Below are positions 37,101 through 47,958 of a stretch of 64,000 nucleotides of DNA, piece after piece (position 1 is the stretch's first letter; each line of letters begins with the position of its first letter). This DNA comes from Paragonimus skrjabini miyazakii (taxonomy: Eukaryota > Platyhelminthes > Trematoda > Plagiorchiida > Troglotrematidae): positions 75,588 to 139,587 of the forward strand of contig JTDE01001126.1 of assembly GCA_014338405.1 (NCBI GenBank), written 5' to 3'. The position numbers and the translations under genes were made by a program. The notes under the pieces are model-generated. The model saw only the letters and a list, made by a program, of their open reading frames with translations, was not told the DNA's origin and did no database searches.

Positions 37101-39741
37101 TGTTTGGGAAAGGGCATTTGGCTTACATAAGTAGAAAAAAAGATGGAGAAAGAATTACGTCACTGAAGACACTTGAATTCGTGATTAGTTAGGGATTCCT
37201 GATCGTTGAGGCACGTAAACAAGGAGCTATTTGAAAAACAGTTACTTAACAGACTTACATAAGACGGTTGAATGTCAAAAGTTTGTGTAAATCTACAGAG
37301 ACTCTAAGTAAGCTTCTGAATGAGGTCTTTCTTGCTCTCGACGTTATTTCTCCGGCGCACGTAACACAGTGTTATCTTACCCTAAGTACAGCTGTGAACT
37401 TTGCTCACCACAAATGTCCATATAACCATTCAAAAAATTGCTCAGTTTATTTGAAACATCACGGCCTCTTTCAAGCCGAAGAATACTCAACATGCCTCAA
37501 CATATATTTCTGAACTCTTTGTTTGCAGCCATGCGCAAGAGGGTTACAAAAAGTCAATCATCAAGAACAGGTTCACCAAAGTCATTAATGTTGAGGTTCT
37601 TTCACTGTACTAATTTGCTCTTTTTAATCAACTGCTTTCTGTCATAATCAAACCGTTCCGAAAAAACTGTTCAAAGGTGAAACTTGGTGAGACATATTTT
37701 CGATCTCATCCTACTTTGTTCAAAATTTTAATTTTCGATTATCTAAGTGTCCTCATGAAACACTTCCACTATTAATAAAAAGTGCATATCTGCCAGTATG
37801 CAATTTCACGGTATGTAAATGTTGTATGATTTCGACAAGATTTTAGATCAAACGTTTTCTGTGGATTTTCGACTACTTACAACTGCTCCCTTTCTACACA
37901 ATTTTACAAACTGTAGTTTATTCGTTCACCAGCACACTTGGTGGGAACGCAAAATAATTGGTATTTTTATTGTATGCATCACTTCCCCATGCATTAAAAC
38001 AGCACGTATAGGGTTTTAAAGCGCCAAGATTAGTATAGTAATTATGTTAAGCATCTTACAACATAGTCGGCAGTATCTCAATACAACTCCTAACCGAAGT
38101 TTGTCTCCACTATGAAAGCAAATTAACCCGAGATAATGTTATATCATCTCAGGATTAAAGGAAGTTTTTTCTACTTGATCAGATTAGACCGTAAATTATT
38201 ATTCAGGATTATATCCCACAGCAAGCAAACAAGAAGAATAGTTAACTGCTAAACCCATGTTAGCATGAAAGTGGACTGACTACACACCCAAATGCTGTCA
38301 TCTCCTATGACACACCCATAAGCTTCATTATGCATACTCGTGAATTGTTGAAGGCCGGACTATTAGGATGAGGTGATTTTTCCACGGAATTGCATGCTCG
38401 TTGCTGTGCGCAAATTTCGGCTAATTAAGCTTCCGTTTGGAAAATCTGTACACCATCTCGATAAAACTCTATCATAATGTAAGTTCGCAAAGGATCTATA
38501 ACAAACAATCAGTAAAATATCTACTGACAAAAGGAGGCAAATTAAGTGCAATAATGCAGTAGAACTCCTGACAGTATCTACTGCAAACGTATCTTGACAA
38601 CTGTTTGTGTTTCCCATTTTCAGCTCAGTCAGCGATGTGTCGGACAAACAACATGCGCCTTGCTCTGGTCAATGGAGTATACAGCTGGAGTTTGTGTAAG
38701 TCAGTCACGGATTAAAAAATTATGAATGTCACCGTCAATCATCACTAACATTCCCATGGCGAACTGTTACTTTTACCGAATACCTGATCACTGTAGAATT
38801 AGAAAATCAGTATTTATCTGAGTTGGGTACTGCTCACAGTTGAATGTAGCCCCCTAATTCTAACAGGATTTTAGCCATCTCTTTCCATAGCATAGTATTT
38901 GATTCTAGTTTCAAGGTTGGTCAGCGACACACATTCTTCCCGCCATCAGAAGTTGAAACACCATTAACCTTCTCATGGATCTCATGGAATAACCATTTTG
39001 ACCACGACTCTGCTAACCCCATGTTGTAATTAAACTGTCCAAGCAACTAGCCGGGAAGCATTAAATTTTCGGTTAATTTCACTTGATAAACCTATCAACT
39101 GGGATCCCCGATCAGGTTGAAATCACGGAATTCATAATGCTTGATTAGTAGCTGAGTGTGAGCTGATAAGTTTTCCCAGTTCATGTTGATATAAATCAAA
39201 ACATCACTAACAGCCGATTAAGATATTTCTATTTAAATAAACTTTCCAGCTGGCATTCTTAGTGTGCACTGAAGTGTGTCAGTAAACGAGTTATTTATAT
39301 AATTTTACCTAATACTGCGCACTCTTGGTGCATGTAACCGGAAATAACTATAAACCCTCATCGGGTTTGCATAAGTCGATGGTATTCTTCTCTCATCTCA
39401 GTCCAACCCACGAGGCTAATCCGCACAGAACAGACATGCGCCATGATCGGATGTATATTACAGCCAAGCTCAAGAAATTAAATGTTAGACAAATCAGGAT
39501 GCGGCGAGAAATTCCATTTTTAATACCCTTATGGTTTGAAATTTTTAAACGCACCTTGTGTGTGTGCATTCAAAAAAATTATAACCAATTCTGTTGGATA
39601 TGGATAGCTATTCACTAGTTATTTTTACTAAAACCAACACTTAATTTTCTGAAATCTGGTTTAACTAACTACCGTTTCATTACCTATCTCAGCCGAGTTT
39701 GAACAGCAGCGGTCGGTACGACGAGATATTCTTTTGATTTC
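37101..39741. other. Non-coding stretch, nothing recognised
   Basis: Open frames of up to 94 codons occur on both strands without recognisable domains. No repeat family of this window was found here. Confidence 0.55.
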
Positions 39742-39935
39742 TAGTCGAACATTTCCCACAATTGATCGCAGCTGTCGCATTCCCGTAGGCTTTCCAGTGA
39801 AGCACTAGACTCGAGTTTCGCTTTTGTTAGAGCTTATTAGCAGTGCATATCTTTGCCACTGTCGGTACTAGAACTCTGGCCACCGTTTCACGAAGCAACC
39901 GTGCTGACCAATGTGCCATTGTCCTCATATTAGGC
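39742..39935 (-). mobile_element. Hammerhead SINE-like copy, left arm of a second head-to-head pair
   Basis: Read on the minus strand, a tRNA-like head (A-box-like TGGCACATTGGTCAGCACGG near 39,925-39,906; B-box-like GTTCTAGTACC near 39,873-39,863) is followed by a damaged hammerhead at 39,846-39,802. The conserved tail, containing GGGAATGCGACAGCTGCGAT, runs to about 39,755. This is a nearly full-length unit without the 5' leader of the 11.6 kb copy. Confidence 0.75.
39802..39846 (-). ncRNA. Degenerate hammerhead ribozyme
   Basis: Read on the minus strand, stem I is GCACTG with TAGTGC (one G-T pair). The first core strand is CTAATAA in place of CTGATGA, so both G5 and G8 are lost. Stem II is weakened, while CGAAACTCGAGTC is perfectly kept. 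Core changes at both invariant guanines mean no catalysis. The two G-to-A changes at CpA/TpG-type contexts look like ordinary mutational decay. Confidence 0.78.
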
Positions 39936-39957
39936 ACGACCAAATTATTTAATCTGA

Positions 39958-40045
39958 ACGCTCGATCACATCTTTTCAAAAGAGTTCAGCTGAAAAACTT
40001 GACTGAATGTGAAGGCTGCGACCAGTCAAGGGTGATGTTCAACTT
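39958..40045 (+). mobile_element. Hammerhead SINE-like tail fragment, right arm of the second pair
   Basis: From CGCTCGATCAC onward the plus strand matches the family from within hammerhead stem III through the tail (TTCAAAAGAGTTCAGCTGAAAAA, TGAATGTGAAGGCTGCGACCA, GGGTGATGTTCAAC). It faces away from the minus-strand copy at 39,742-39,935, so the pair has the same head-to-head layout as at 25.3-25.6 kb. The 5' part is lost. Confidence 0.65.
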
Positions 40046-40309
40046 GCAATTAACCAAATCCCCGACTGCTTATCAGTATTATTTTGATGTGTTAATTGTT
40101 CGTACAAACGTTTAATCCCTCAACGAGTTGACAACACCAATGCGTAAGAGTCCAGTGGTACGACCGTCGAAGGTAAGTGAACGTCAGTCTTGTACGCAAT
40201 GGCGAAATGACGTTTGGTCCTTAACTCTGATTGGTTCTTTCTTGTATTTGACCATTTGACTCGAGGTCCGACTGACTACATGTGCCAAGCTAGACAGATA
40301 AGCAAACAC

Positions 40310-40670
40310 CGCAAGTTCTGACCACGGAGTTATCGACTGCAGTGAACAGAACAGTTCTGTTTATTCTCCTTTCGAAATGAACGTGCAGGCTGAACGCTAC
40401 TCACATACAGTTGTGGTTGGACGTTTGGATATGATCATCTACTCAAATTTATTGTGAGGTTACTAACTTTGTGATTAACACAATGGTCTCATAACCACGA
40501 GGGCCGGAATGCAAATTCCAGTCCGGAAAAAAACAAACAAACTGATGATGAACCCTAGTAGGAGCGGAACTCGCGTCTCACGCTACCTTTCGAAGTGAGC
40601 CAACCGAAAAGCTTATCTGAATGCGAAGGTTACAATCAAGTATTGATGGTGTTCAACCTGAAGCAATTTG
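40310..40670 (+). mobile_element. Hammerhead SINE-like copy with 5' leader, ribozyme decayed
   Basis: This copy aligns with 11,600-11,950 over its whole length, including the 145-base leader (AACAGAACAGTTCTGTT near 40,346, then CTCCTTTCGAAATGA and GGTTGGACGTTTGGAT). It then has a tRNA-like head at about 40,455-40,520 and a broken hammerhead at 40,542-40,583: CTGATGA is intact, stem II is disrupted, GAAA is changed to GGAA, and GTC is kept. The tail ends in GGTGTTCAACCTGAAG near 40,662. It shows that the leader is part of the repeat and not flanking DNA. Confidence 0.72.
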
Positions 40671-42020
40671 AAATATTCGGACAACATAACTTTATCTTCA
40701 TTGAATGCCATTACTTTACAATGAACTATTCAAGTTAAGAACGCAATAAAACATATGAAAATCATTGAATGAAACCAGTTATATTGTTATTATGGTCTTC
40801 GACCAAAGGTTATGTGACATCCACATTCAAAGTTTTACTGCTGGACTTCTTGGTGGAGATTTTATAAAACCGACTGAATAACCGAAGTTATTTCTTCAAC
40901 AGATACATCTCCGAGAGGCTAAATCACGTAGAGTCCCTCTTCTTCTGATGCAGCCGGTCCTCAGCTGTCATTAACCTCTGGGTTTTTAAGTTCTCATAAC
41001 CAGTACCATTGTTCTGAGCACTCAGTAGGTCGGGGTTGTTGGTCACCCTTCTCAAGTGCTCAGTTAGTTTGCTCATTCCCCTTGCTAGACCTCAAAATCA
41101 ACTGCAGCGACATATGAGGGTACTGTAATTCAGTAACACTGGAAAATTGTCGAAATTTCTTCTAGGTAAACACGATGAAAGATGTCCTTAACAGGCTCAA
41201 AAGTCAACAATAAAGTAGTAGTGAACAAACAAGTGTAATGAACCAACTGTAATCGGTGACAACGGCGATGAAATATGCTGCTGACGACCAGATCCACGGA
41301 GGATTAGGTCCCACATAACAAGCGACAATTTTCAGTTTTGTATGGATATTATCATAGGTGGATAGTTCATGAAGTTGTAGGCCATTTTTGTGCTCGAAGA
41401 CAAGCAAAGGAGTGGTCTTTCGGGCTCCGTTTAATCTAAGAACAGCGACCACAATCATCAGCGTTGGTGTAACATATTGATTTCGTTTAAATTTAAATTA
41501 GTTTGCTTTATCGCACGTGTTCACATGCGGTTGGCAGCATCAAGATCCGGATTCATCTATCTCAGTAATTGGAACTAACGGACGCCTGTACATAAACGCG
41601 AATACAGATAGCTCACACTAGATCATTTTCATTTAGTCCATATACTCCTTATTCAATGTAAAGCCAAAAGGCTCTGATCTAAGATCGGGTGGAATGAAGA
41701 ACTTTGGTGCTCAGTTGTCATGAAGAGTTTCACTAAGAGTGTGTTATTACACTCTAGGGGGGATGAAGGAAACAAACAGAGGTTTTGATTGAGAAGTGAA
41801 ATAAAGCTTTCAGCACACAGTGAGTCAAAATTATATGGAGAATAAAGGTAGCAGATCACCATAACCTATGTTTGTTAGACGATGGGGATAACCGGTTGAT
41901 ATGAATTACAATACATATGTATATACACATAAAGCAGACATATATTTATACAACACAGAAAATTATTACCTTAGTCAGCTAACTTTCTGGTACCTAATGT
42001 GCTGCCTGTTTGTCTGTTGA
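40671..42020. other. Non-coding stretch, nothing recognised
   Basis: No open frame above about 85 codons and no recognised repeat. Confidence 0.55.
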
Positions 42021-42347
42021 CAGAGTGCTGGGAGTGCGTTGATGACCTATCAGTCCGTGATGGCTAGCGCATCCTCCGACGCATTCATTGCATCTTCATA
42101 TGGTTCTATCAACACAAACTATGACGACCACGGTTCCGCTCCTAACCGTGTGCTTGACTTAACGCCCATGAAACCGCCGCTATATAGAACTTTCATATGT
42201 CTAACACTCTTGAATTTTCCCCAGTCTTCTCACCAAAGATTTTTGATAGCATTTTTACCGAGGAATTCGGATATGTTCAGGATTTATTTATCGGTCTTGC
42301 ATGCCGGTAGATCACTGGTGCAGAGGTCATCAAGGCAGCTTTGTTAG
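42021..42347 (+). CDS. Possible coding exon, Ser/Ala-rich (low confidence)
   Basis: An acceptor-like tract (TGCCTGTTTGTCTGTTGACAG, written here only as a landmark, ending at about 42,022) precedes a 102-codon frame. Its first half is GC-richer than the surroundings and encodes a Ser/Ala/Asp-rich peptide (SVMASASSDAFIASSYGSIN), as in disordered parts of regulatory proteins. The second half is less convincing and the true exon may end at an internal GT. No family is recognised. Confidence 0.3.
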   Translation, partial: QSAGSALMTYQSVMASASSDAFIASSYGSINTNYDDHGSAPNRVLDLTPMKPPLYRTFICLTLLNFPQSSHQRFLIAFLPRNSDMFRIYLSVLHAGRSLVQRSSRQLC

Positions 42348-43048
42348 AACATGAACCAGAGTTTCCAAATCGGATAGACACCACCGAAACGTTAGTTTTT
42401 GCTCTTTCTCGAAAGAATTAACCTCTGTTCATCTGGATGCAAAGTTGTAATCACATTCGAATGGTGTATAATTTACATTTTGATTTTCGTGAAGAATAAT
42501 CTATAGTACTTCATCAAGGTATAACTGTGAAACACTGCGTATGAAATGACTATTGAGAATTATCGTAACTATGAAGATGGTCAGGCCAGTGGGTGCGATT
42601 GTTGGACACGCAATTGTAAATTTTGTTCAATTAGACTGATTTAGTAACTAGCGGTCATCTAGTCGAAGTGTTTGAACTGAGCATTGTTTCCTTACATGTA
42701 AAGTAAGCTGACGTAAACGCAGAAGACACTTGCTTGAATTAACTTTTTACTATCAACAATAATCGGAAATGATTAGCAACACTTTGTGGGAAATCGTTAA
42801 AGTAACACAATAGTGTTCAGAATTGGCACAAGTTAGCTGGCGATAGCTGTAAGGGCTGTTATAATAGTTCCGTAATAAGCTATCGCACATTGTTTCATAG
42901 TCTTTAACAGAATAAACTACGACTGATGAAAACTTCACGTATTTTAAAAAATTCGTCTAATTTCACTTCACCTACATACTCGCTTGCTTAATTTCTCATA
43001 AAATTGAAGACCATTTTAATGTGAGACCTATCTATTCCATTTAATCTG

Positions 43049-43240
43049 ACAGCTGGTGAGGAGGATAAATGTAAAACCAAAACGAGTCACGGTGACTGTC
43101 AGACGCCAACAGTTGGTCCAGCGTTTGGCCAATCGAAAACAGGCCCTCTTCCGGTTACATGTGGGACGACCACTAATCACCACAAAAAGGAGACACGACA
43201 CATTCCTCTTCCTTGTTCTGGACATTCCAATCCACTCCGA
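43049..43240 (+). CDS. Possible coding exon (low confidence)
   Basis: A GC-richer block follows an acceptor-like TTTAATCTGACAG. Two plus-strand frames stay open across it: one is Arg-rich (RRINVKPKRVTVTVRRQQ), the other is Thr/Cys/His-rich (GEEDKCKTKTSHGDCQTPTV). A minus frame is open too, so the reading frame cannot be chosen. It lies about 700 bases after the candidate exon at 42.0 kb on the same strand and could belong to the same gene. Not a recognised family. Confidence 0.22.
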
Positions 43241-43456
43241 CTGAACAGAGCATTCTTCATTTCATGTTTGTTTTTAACTTTACAGAAAATGAGTTTGTGC
43301 ATTATTGTATGACTATCGCTGCATCCTTGTGTACTTACCTATTCAGTCGAACTGTTACTTGAAAAGAGTTTTGTTACTGTTATAAATTGAATGTAGACAT
43401 AATTTTTGTTGCGTTTTACTAGCCTCATAACTTGTAATTGGTTGTCGTATGATAGG

Positions 43457-43590
43457 TGAGATAAATGGACTTTCTGAGTATGGTAGTTCCTCCTCAGAAT
43501 GAGAACTATTCGGAAATGGAGGAAGTATCCACCATGAGGAAGAAACAGAGACAACACATTTGCCAAATGAAAACCCCACTATTTATAAGT
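43457..43590 (+). other. Possible acidic/basic exon-like segment (very low confidence)
   Basis: A plus frame beginning near 43,465 reads a Glu/Lys-rich peptide (NENYSEMEEVSTMRKKQRQH) with exon-like composition, next to an AG at about 43,456 and a weak donor (AAGTATTG) near 43,588. The frame does not connect cleanly to the AG. It is listed because it is the third such segment on this strand within 1.6 kb. Confidence 0.18.
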
Positions 43591-44729
43591 ATTGTAGTTT
43601 GTTGGTACTCCATAGTACGCAAAGTTAGCGGGTTAGATAAGGTGGTTCCCTGGTTATACGGCCAGACAATTGGATGACTCAAATAAGCAAGAAACCGACA
43701 GCCAACTTCGTCTACTGCTCGACAACTTCTGAGTGAACATTACTGGATGAACTTTATGCAGGCATTCGGAATGGTTTACGCGACCAATAATGATTGTTTA
43801 ATGTGCATTACAGACGCACCCTATAATGTGCACACAATGTGAGTTGATTGTCAGTTTGTTATCAAACTCTTATCAAACTCTTATCGAAATAGCCTGGGTG
43901 TATTTCCAATATTTTCCTATGTGTTCGGTTTTATTCTTTGATTTGTTGGTAAACAGATCGGTTTTGCACTGCAGACAGATCACTGCGTTATGCACCGTTA
44001 AAGATGCAACGAGATGTTACTAGCCAATTCGCGCGAACTTCCGTTGCTGACTTGTCTTGTCTAGTTTATCACGGAGAAACCCTGTTGCAAATAGTGTGGA
44101 CTGTTTTCCAGCAGCTGATGAATTCAGTATAGGCTGAAATTACGGTGACCGAAGGATAAACGTATCTAAAAGTCAAAATGAGTCTTCAATTAACTTCAGG
44201 TAATTGAGTCGCTGTGAGATTGTGGCAGATGTAGAATCTACGACATCAACAGTCGGACATAACAATTTACGTTCAGTGGTACGCAGATGACGACATTTTT
44301 GTATTTACAGTTGAAATGTTGATTCAGTCACCAAACTGACATGGCTGGTTACTCCCGGATAGCTACAACCTGTTGCACTATCACACACGTTATCACAGTA
44401 GTTGTGTACAAAATGACGAACAGATTGCACAAGGTAAGTGTCTTTGGCGAACTTTACTGGATTACATCAGATCCCGACCAGTTTGAAATTGCTATATAGA
44501 AATCTTTTATGGTTGAAATTCACATGTTCACGAATTTGTCTGAGCTAGGTTATGGTGCTATAGGTTAATTGAAAACTGGCCTTACCAAAAGAAATCACCA
44601 AACTTTCTGACGGATGAACAAAGTGATGTTTTGTACAATATTACCAGGGTTTTTGTCTGAACGAGCAAAATTCACATTGTTTGCTATGTTGAGAAAGCAT
44701 GAAGTCAAACACTTGAAAGAAGCAACTGA
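43591..44729. other. Non-coding stretch, nothing recognised
   Basis: Nothing recognisable beyond a short tandem duplication (ATCAAACTCTT twice near 43,861-43,882). This is the last quiet stretch before the transposon-rich part of the window. Confidence 0.55.
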
Positions 44730-44905
44730 GAAGACTTGAATAAAGTAGACAGTAGGCTGATACTACACGATTTCACGATATCTGGACAAATTTCGCTGCA
44801 TCTCTACGAGCGCATACTAAAGACTATTTATATACGAGTATGAGAAGGCAACTACCAGAGTTCATAGTCACTGTCACTACCATGGTAGCGACAATCCTAC
44901 AGACA
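44730..44905 (-). repeat. Left inverted terminal repeat of the Penelope-like element
   Basis: Its reverse complement matches the plus strand at 46,412-46,518 followed directly by 50,010-50,107. Shared landmarks are CGCTACCATGG-like, TGAACTCTGGTAG-like, ATGCAGCGAAATTTGTCC and TACTTTATTCAAGT-like strings. It lies 3' of the coding region on the minus strand. No hammerhead is visible in it, unlike some Penelope-like elements. Confidence 0.78.
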
Positions 44906-45088
44906 GTTATTTCTTAACATACAACACATGTTTGAACATTCGGGTTGCAACAACATCAGCACAGCATAGTGTTCGCCTAATTGATGTTGAGTAGATAACG
45001 AGAGGTGCCATTGTAGGATGACAGTGTTGTTGCGTCATCAGAATACGTCGTGCGGTGGATGATACAGGCTCCTTGTTTAAATGCTCAG

Positions 45089-45460
45089 CTATAACATGCG
45101 TCCGCGTGACCTGTTTTTAACCGACCTTGGGGTACGCTTCGTCACCTTGGTTCCCAACTGGTACTCAGTCTTTCTTATATAGGATGCTCCGCATCTGCAT
45201 CGATATTCACAGATAACACTGGATTTGGCAGACTCAATTACCGGTTGTTTCACACAGGGCGTTGGAATCCGGAGTGTCCTGAACAGGCTCACTGGGAAGA
45301 TCGCACTGTATGTTTTTGTGATATAACTAACTAGACGATATCATCACCGGCTTTTTGGACACCGTGCTGAGTCAAATTCCTGCATCAGTTGATTGTTCAA
45401 ATCTGACAATAAACGGATTAAGTTAACCGTTTAGCTATAGGGTGGTCTGTAACAAGGCTA
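45089..45460 (-). pseudogene. Penelope-like element GIY-YIG endonuclease region, decayed
   Basis: A 67-codon frame at 45,292-45,089 reads 'VICEYRCRCGASYIRKTEYQ', which matches the start of the GIY-YIG nuclease of Penelope-like elements (cysteine-containing strand, then Y-I-G-x-T). The YIG glycine is replaced by Arg here. The nuclease core downstream of this motif is not readable. The linker between RT and endonuclease (45,460-45,300) is interrupted by stops. This domain would nick the target to prime reverse transcription. Confidence 0.7.
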
Positions 45461-46406
45461 CCCTTTCTTGAACGTTACCTTCAGTGCAGATAGGCCTGGC
45501 TCGAGCAAAAATGTACACACCAAACTTTCTTCACAAGATGGGGATGTAAAGCTTTCAGAGTTCAGGTAGTCACCAGTCCAGGTGCTGTTACGATGCGTTG
45601 AATTGAGCCATCCACATTTCTGTTGATGCATATACAAATAAATGATGGACTGTCTTGATTCTCGTCTTCCATACAAAAATGCAGGTTTGGGTGCGAGGAA
45701 TTCATGTGATCCATCAAGTTCTGTGCTTGTAGTTGATCGTTTGCGATGAAAAGAATATCGTCCACCTGTCGTTTGTATAGTTGCACTGAAGACAACTTTT
45801 CCGTTACTTGTTGGTCAAGCTTTGCTACAAAGATGTCTACCAGAATAGGACTGCGCCAGCTACTCATGGCTACTTCATCAGCTTAACTGTAAACTGAACA
45901 TTGGATGATGAAGCTAATGTTTTTAATACAAAGCAGCAGTTGCTGTTCCAACCAGCTTTCAGGCATTGCGAAATCTAGATGATACTCCCAAATATTAGAC
46001 AGCAGAAATTCGACACATTCTTCCACGGTAACGTTTATAAGCAGCAACTGTACACTAAATGGGCATAAATAATTATCCTGAATATTCATTGTCTTAGATA
46101 GGTTAACTAGTACAAAAATATCTTTCAGACATAACTGAGCAATTCGATCTCGAACGGGTTTCAGAAGTTTCGCGAGCCATTTAGTTACTCTGTGTTGTGG
46201 CGTGTTAGACATAGACAAAATTGACCATATTGGACATCTGGGTTGTGAAATATCGGAATTCGATATGGATGTGGAACTTGGATTCCAGATGACTTTAGAG
46301 CTTCAAAGGCTGCTTTATTGATAAAGTTGTCATGCAGTGATAATTGCCGTTTCCGTTGATACCCTACTTGACGTCCACCCGGTTGTCGTAAATGCTGTGT
46401 GTCCAA
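45458..46406 (-). pseudogene. Penelope-like reverse transcriptase, frameshifted
   Basis: Three overlapping minus frames carry consecutive pieces. Fingers come first (46,406-46,185, with 'VPHPYRIPIFHNPDVQYGQF'), then 'HRVTKWLAKLLKPVRDRIAQ' at about 46,195-46,130. The region before motif B follows to 45,890, then the palm with 'LVDIFVAKLDQQVTEKLS' and 'QLYKRQVDDILFIANDQLQA' (45,867-45,562). The catalytic box that is usually YVDD reads QVDD (45,757-45,768), with both Asp kept. 'NSSHPNLHFCMEDENQD' after it is characteristic of Penelope RT. The N-terminal part is missing. The fold is related to telomerase-type RTs. Confidence 0.85.
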
Positions 46407-46411
46407 ACATT

Positions 46412-46518
46412 TTCTGTATGACTGTAGCTACCATGGTTTTGACAATAATTGTGAACTCTGATAGCTGGTTTTCTCGGGTATTTTGTTCGTTCTCTCATAC
46501 TGATATTATAAATGGTTT
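46412..46518 (+). repeat. Right inverted terminal repeat of the Penelope-like element, first part
   Basis: The plus-strand sequence matches the reverse complement of about 44,905-44,800. It is interrupted at 46,518/46,519 by the gypsy element and resumes at 50,010. The break falls inside the string ATAAATGGTTTT/...TTTTGTAGTATGC, so a short T-run is repeated on both sides of the insertion. Confidence 0.75.
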
Positions 46519-46846
46519 TGTCGTAATTCGAATTAAACTATATAATATAACGATCGAACGTATAAGAATTGCAAAACAAAATTAGACACAACAACACAGA
46601 ACGTTGTAACAGGCAAGCCAGACGTTCTGGCTTCGTGTACCAGTTACAATCGTAAACCAACTTTGAGCAACGTGGAGACACCGGGGGACAGCGTTCTTCT
46701 GAAGTGAGGGTTCCAACGATAGTCCTGTGGAGGGAGACAATAGAAACAAGCGTGAACCAAAGGCCCAGTAAGATATGCACACGACTTACACAATCGAAAA
46801 CAAAAGTGGCGCCAACAACACGGTAGCACGATGTGTTTCAACGTAC
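46519..46846 (-). repeat. Left LTR of the deleted gypsy element, first part
   Basis: Its first 80 or so bases match 49,824-49,908 with a few substitutions (both contain CGATCGAACGTATAAGAAT and ACACAACAACACAGAACG). The remaining roughly 240 bases, missing from the right LTR, are present here. It is cut at 46,846 by the younger LTR element and resumes after 48,341. Confidence 0.82.
46842..46846 (+). repeat. Target-site duplication CGTAC (left)
   Basis: CGTAC immediately precedes the TGTAGTG start of the younger LTR element and is repeated at 48,337-48,341 right after its GTGCA end. A 5-bp duplication is normal for Ty3/gypsy-type integrases. Confidence 0.8.
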
Positions 46847-47069
46847 TGTAGTGACCTGGAGATACCCCGGTCTGTCTGCTGTACGATGTGTAAAATCCTT
46901 CCTAAAATCTTAGCTCACATTGTACATAGGACCTTAAGGATCTTTTAGCTTGCTGTCCGCTTGACGCATGCGATCGCGCTTGTTTGTTTGTATGCCTGTC
47001 GGCCTATGCGCGTCAAGGACGCCACACACTTTCTTCCGGCTTGCTCGCGCGCTCGACGGTCGGATCCTC
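46847..47069 (+). repeat. 5' LTR of the young element (truncated by the gap)
   Basis: Matches 47,959-48,180 nearly base for base, including GATGTGTAAAATCCTTCCT and GCATGCGATCGCGCTTG. The final roughly 155 bases expected from the 3' LTR fall in the gap. Confidence 0.9.
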
Positions 47070-47169
47070 NNNNNNNNNNNNNNNNNNNNNNNNNNNNNNN
47101 NNNNNNNNNNNNNNNNNNNNNNNNNNNNNNNNNNNNNNNNNNNNNNNNNNNNNNNNNNNNNNNNNNNNN
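47070..47169. other. Assembly gap of 100 N
   Basis: Exactly 100 unknown bases, the usual placeholder for a gap of unknown size. It replaces the end of the 5' LTR and most of the coding region of the young LTR element; the cause is probably collapse of near-identical repeats. Confidence 0.99.
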
Positions 47170-47446
47170 CAAGTTACTTCAACGGAAGAACCGCTTCAAC
47201 GTACTCGAGCGCCAGGGTATTCGGGACACAGTTAGCATCGATCGCCTGAAGCCTGCTTACTTTGAAAGGACGGAGGACGCCTTCAATGCTCCTCCACAGT
47301 CCGCGGCCAGGCATGCGACTGCCTCTGAACAACTTCTTCCGGGCGCACCGTCATCTGCAGACACAACATCGCCGATAGCGCCAGCACCCATCGTAATACG
47401 TTCGGGTCGTAGGGTGCATTGGCCTAAACGTCTGGTAGATGACTAG
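47170..47446 (+). CDS. C-terminal end of a CsRn1-like gag-pol (partial)
   Basis: The frame is open from the gap to a stop at 47,446. It contains 'DTVSIDRLKPAYFE', the conserved end of the integrase GPY/F-like region in CsRn1/Kabuki-type elements, then a proline/alanine-rich linker and 'IRSGRRVHWPKRLVDD' at the terminus. This C-terminal pattern of TRSGRxVxxP is typical of flatworm CsRn1-like polyproteins. No frame damage is seen in this piece, consistent with recent insertion. The N-terminal part is not in the assembly. Confidence 0.8.
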
Positions 47447-47958
47447 GACTTGTTAGGTCCCGTTCTATTTCAGCACTATAAAAAAAAAAAACCCGCAAAA
47501 GCTTTTGAAAACCAAAAAAATCGCAAACGGTTTTAGAAAACAAAATAAAGCGTATCAATGCATGTCTGCGTATTTTCGTTCGCCGGGTAATTACCATTTG
47601 TATATGCGCCTAAACTTACCTATATCGCCTTTCGTTTCTATGCAAGCGCTCACGTCCTGGTCGATCGAAGTTTTCAACGCGAACACCGCTATGCGACCAC
47701 TGCGGTTACTCCCCAGGACCTCGACATGCAAACTTTTATATCCCCTCTTCGTTTCGACACCGCAGGAGAGGATACTCAAGTAGGAGCTCGCTAGGAACTG
47801 TTGGCACTAATACTCCTCCACCTGCGGCGTCTAGCAACTGCAATACCAACCGTACGTTGGTGCAGCATGAACTAGACCAGGCCAAGGGTGGCTGGCCACA
47901 GTTGGTCCTCACGTAGATCGAAGGGTTGCGTTTGCAGTACCCTTCTGGAGGGACGCTG
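47447..47958 (+). other. 3' untranslated region of the young LTR element
   Basis: Non-coding interval between the pol stop and the 3' LTR. It contains an A-run near 47,480 and a purine-rich string (GGAGGGAC, about 47,947-47,954) just before the LTR that may serve as the polypurine tract for plus-strand priming. Confidence 0.5.

Noticed and set aside
45001..45060. CTGATGA on the minus strand in the Penelope-like element, as a possible hammerhead
   Set aside because: No GAAA strand or pairing stems follow; the match is to the 7-base core only.
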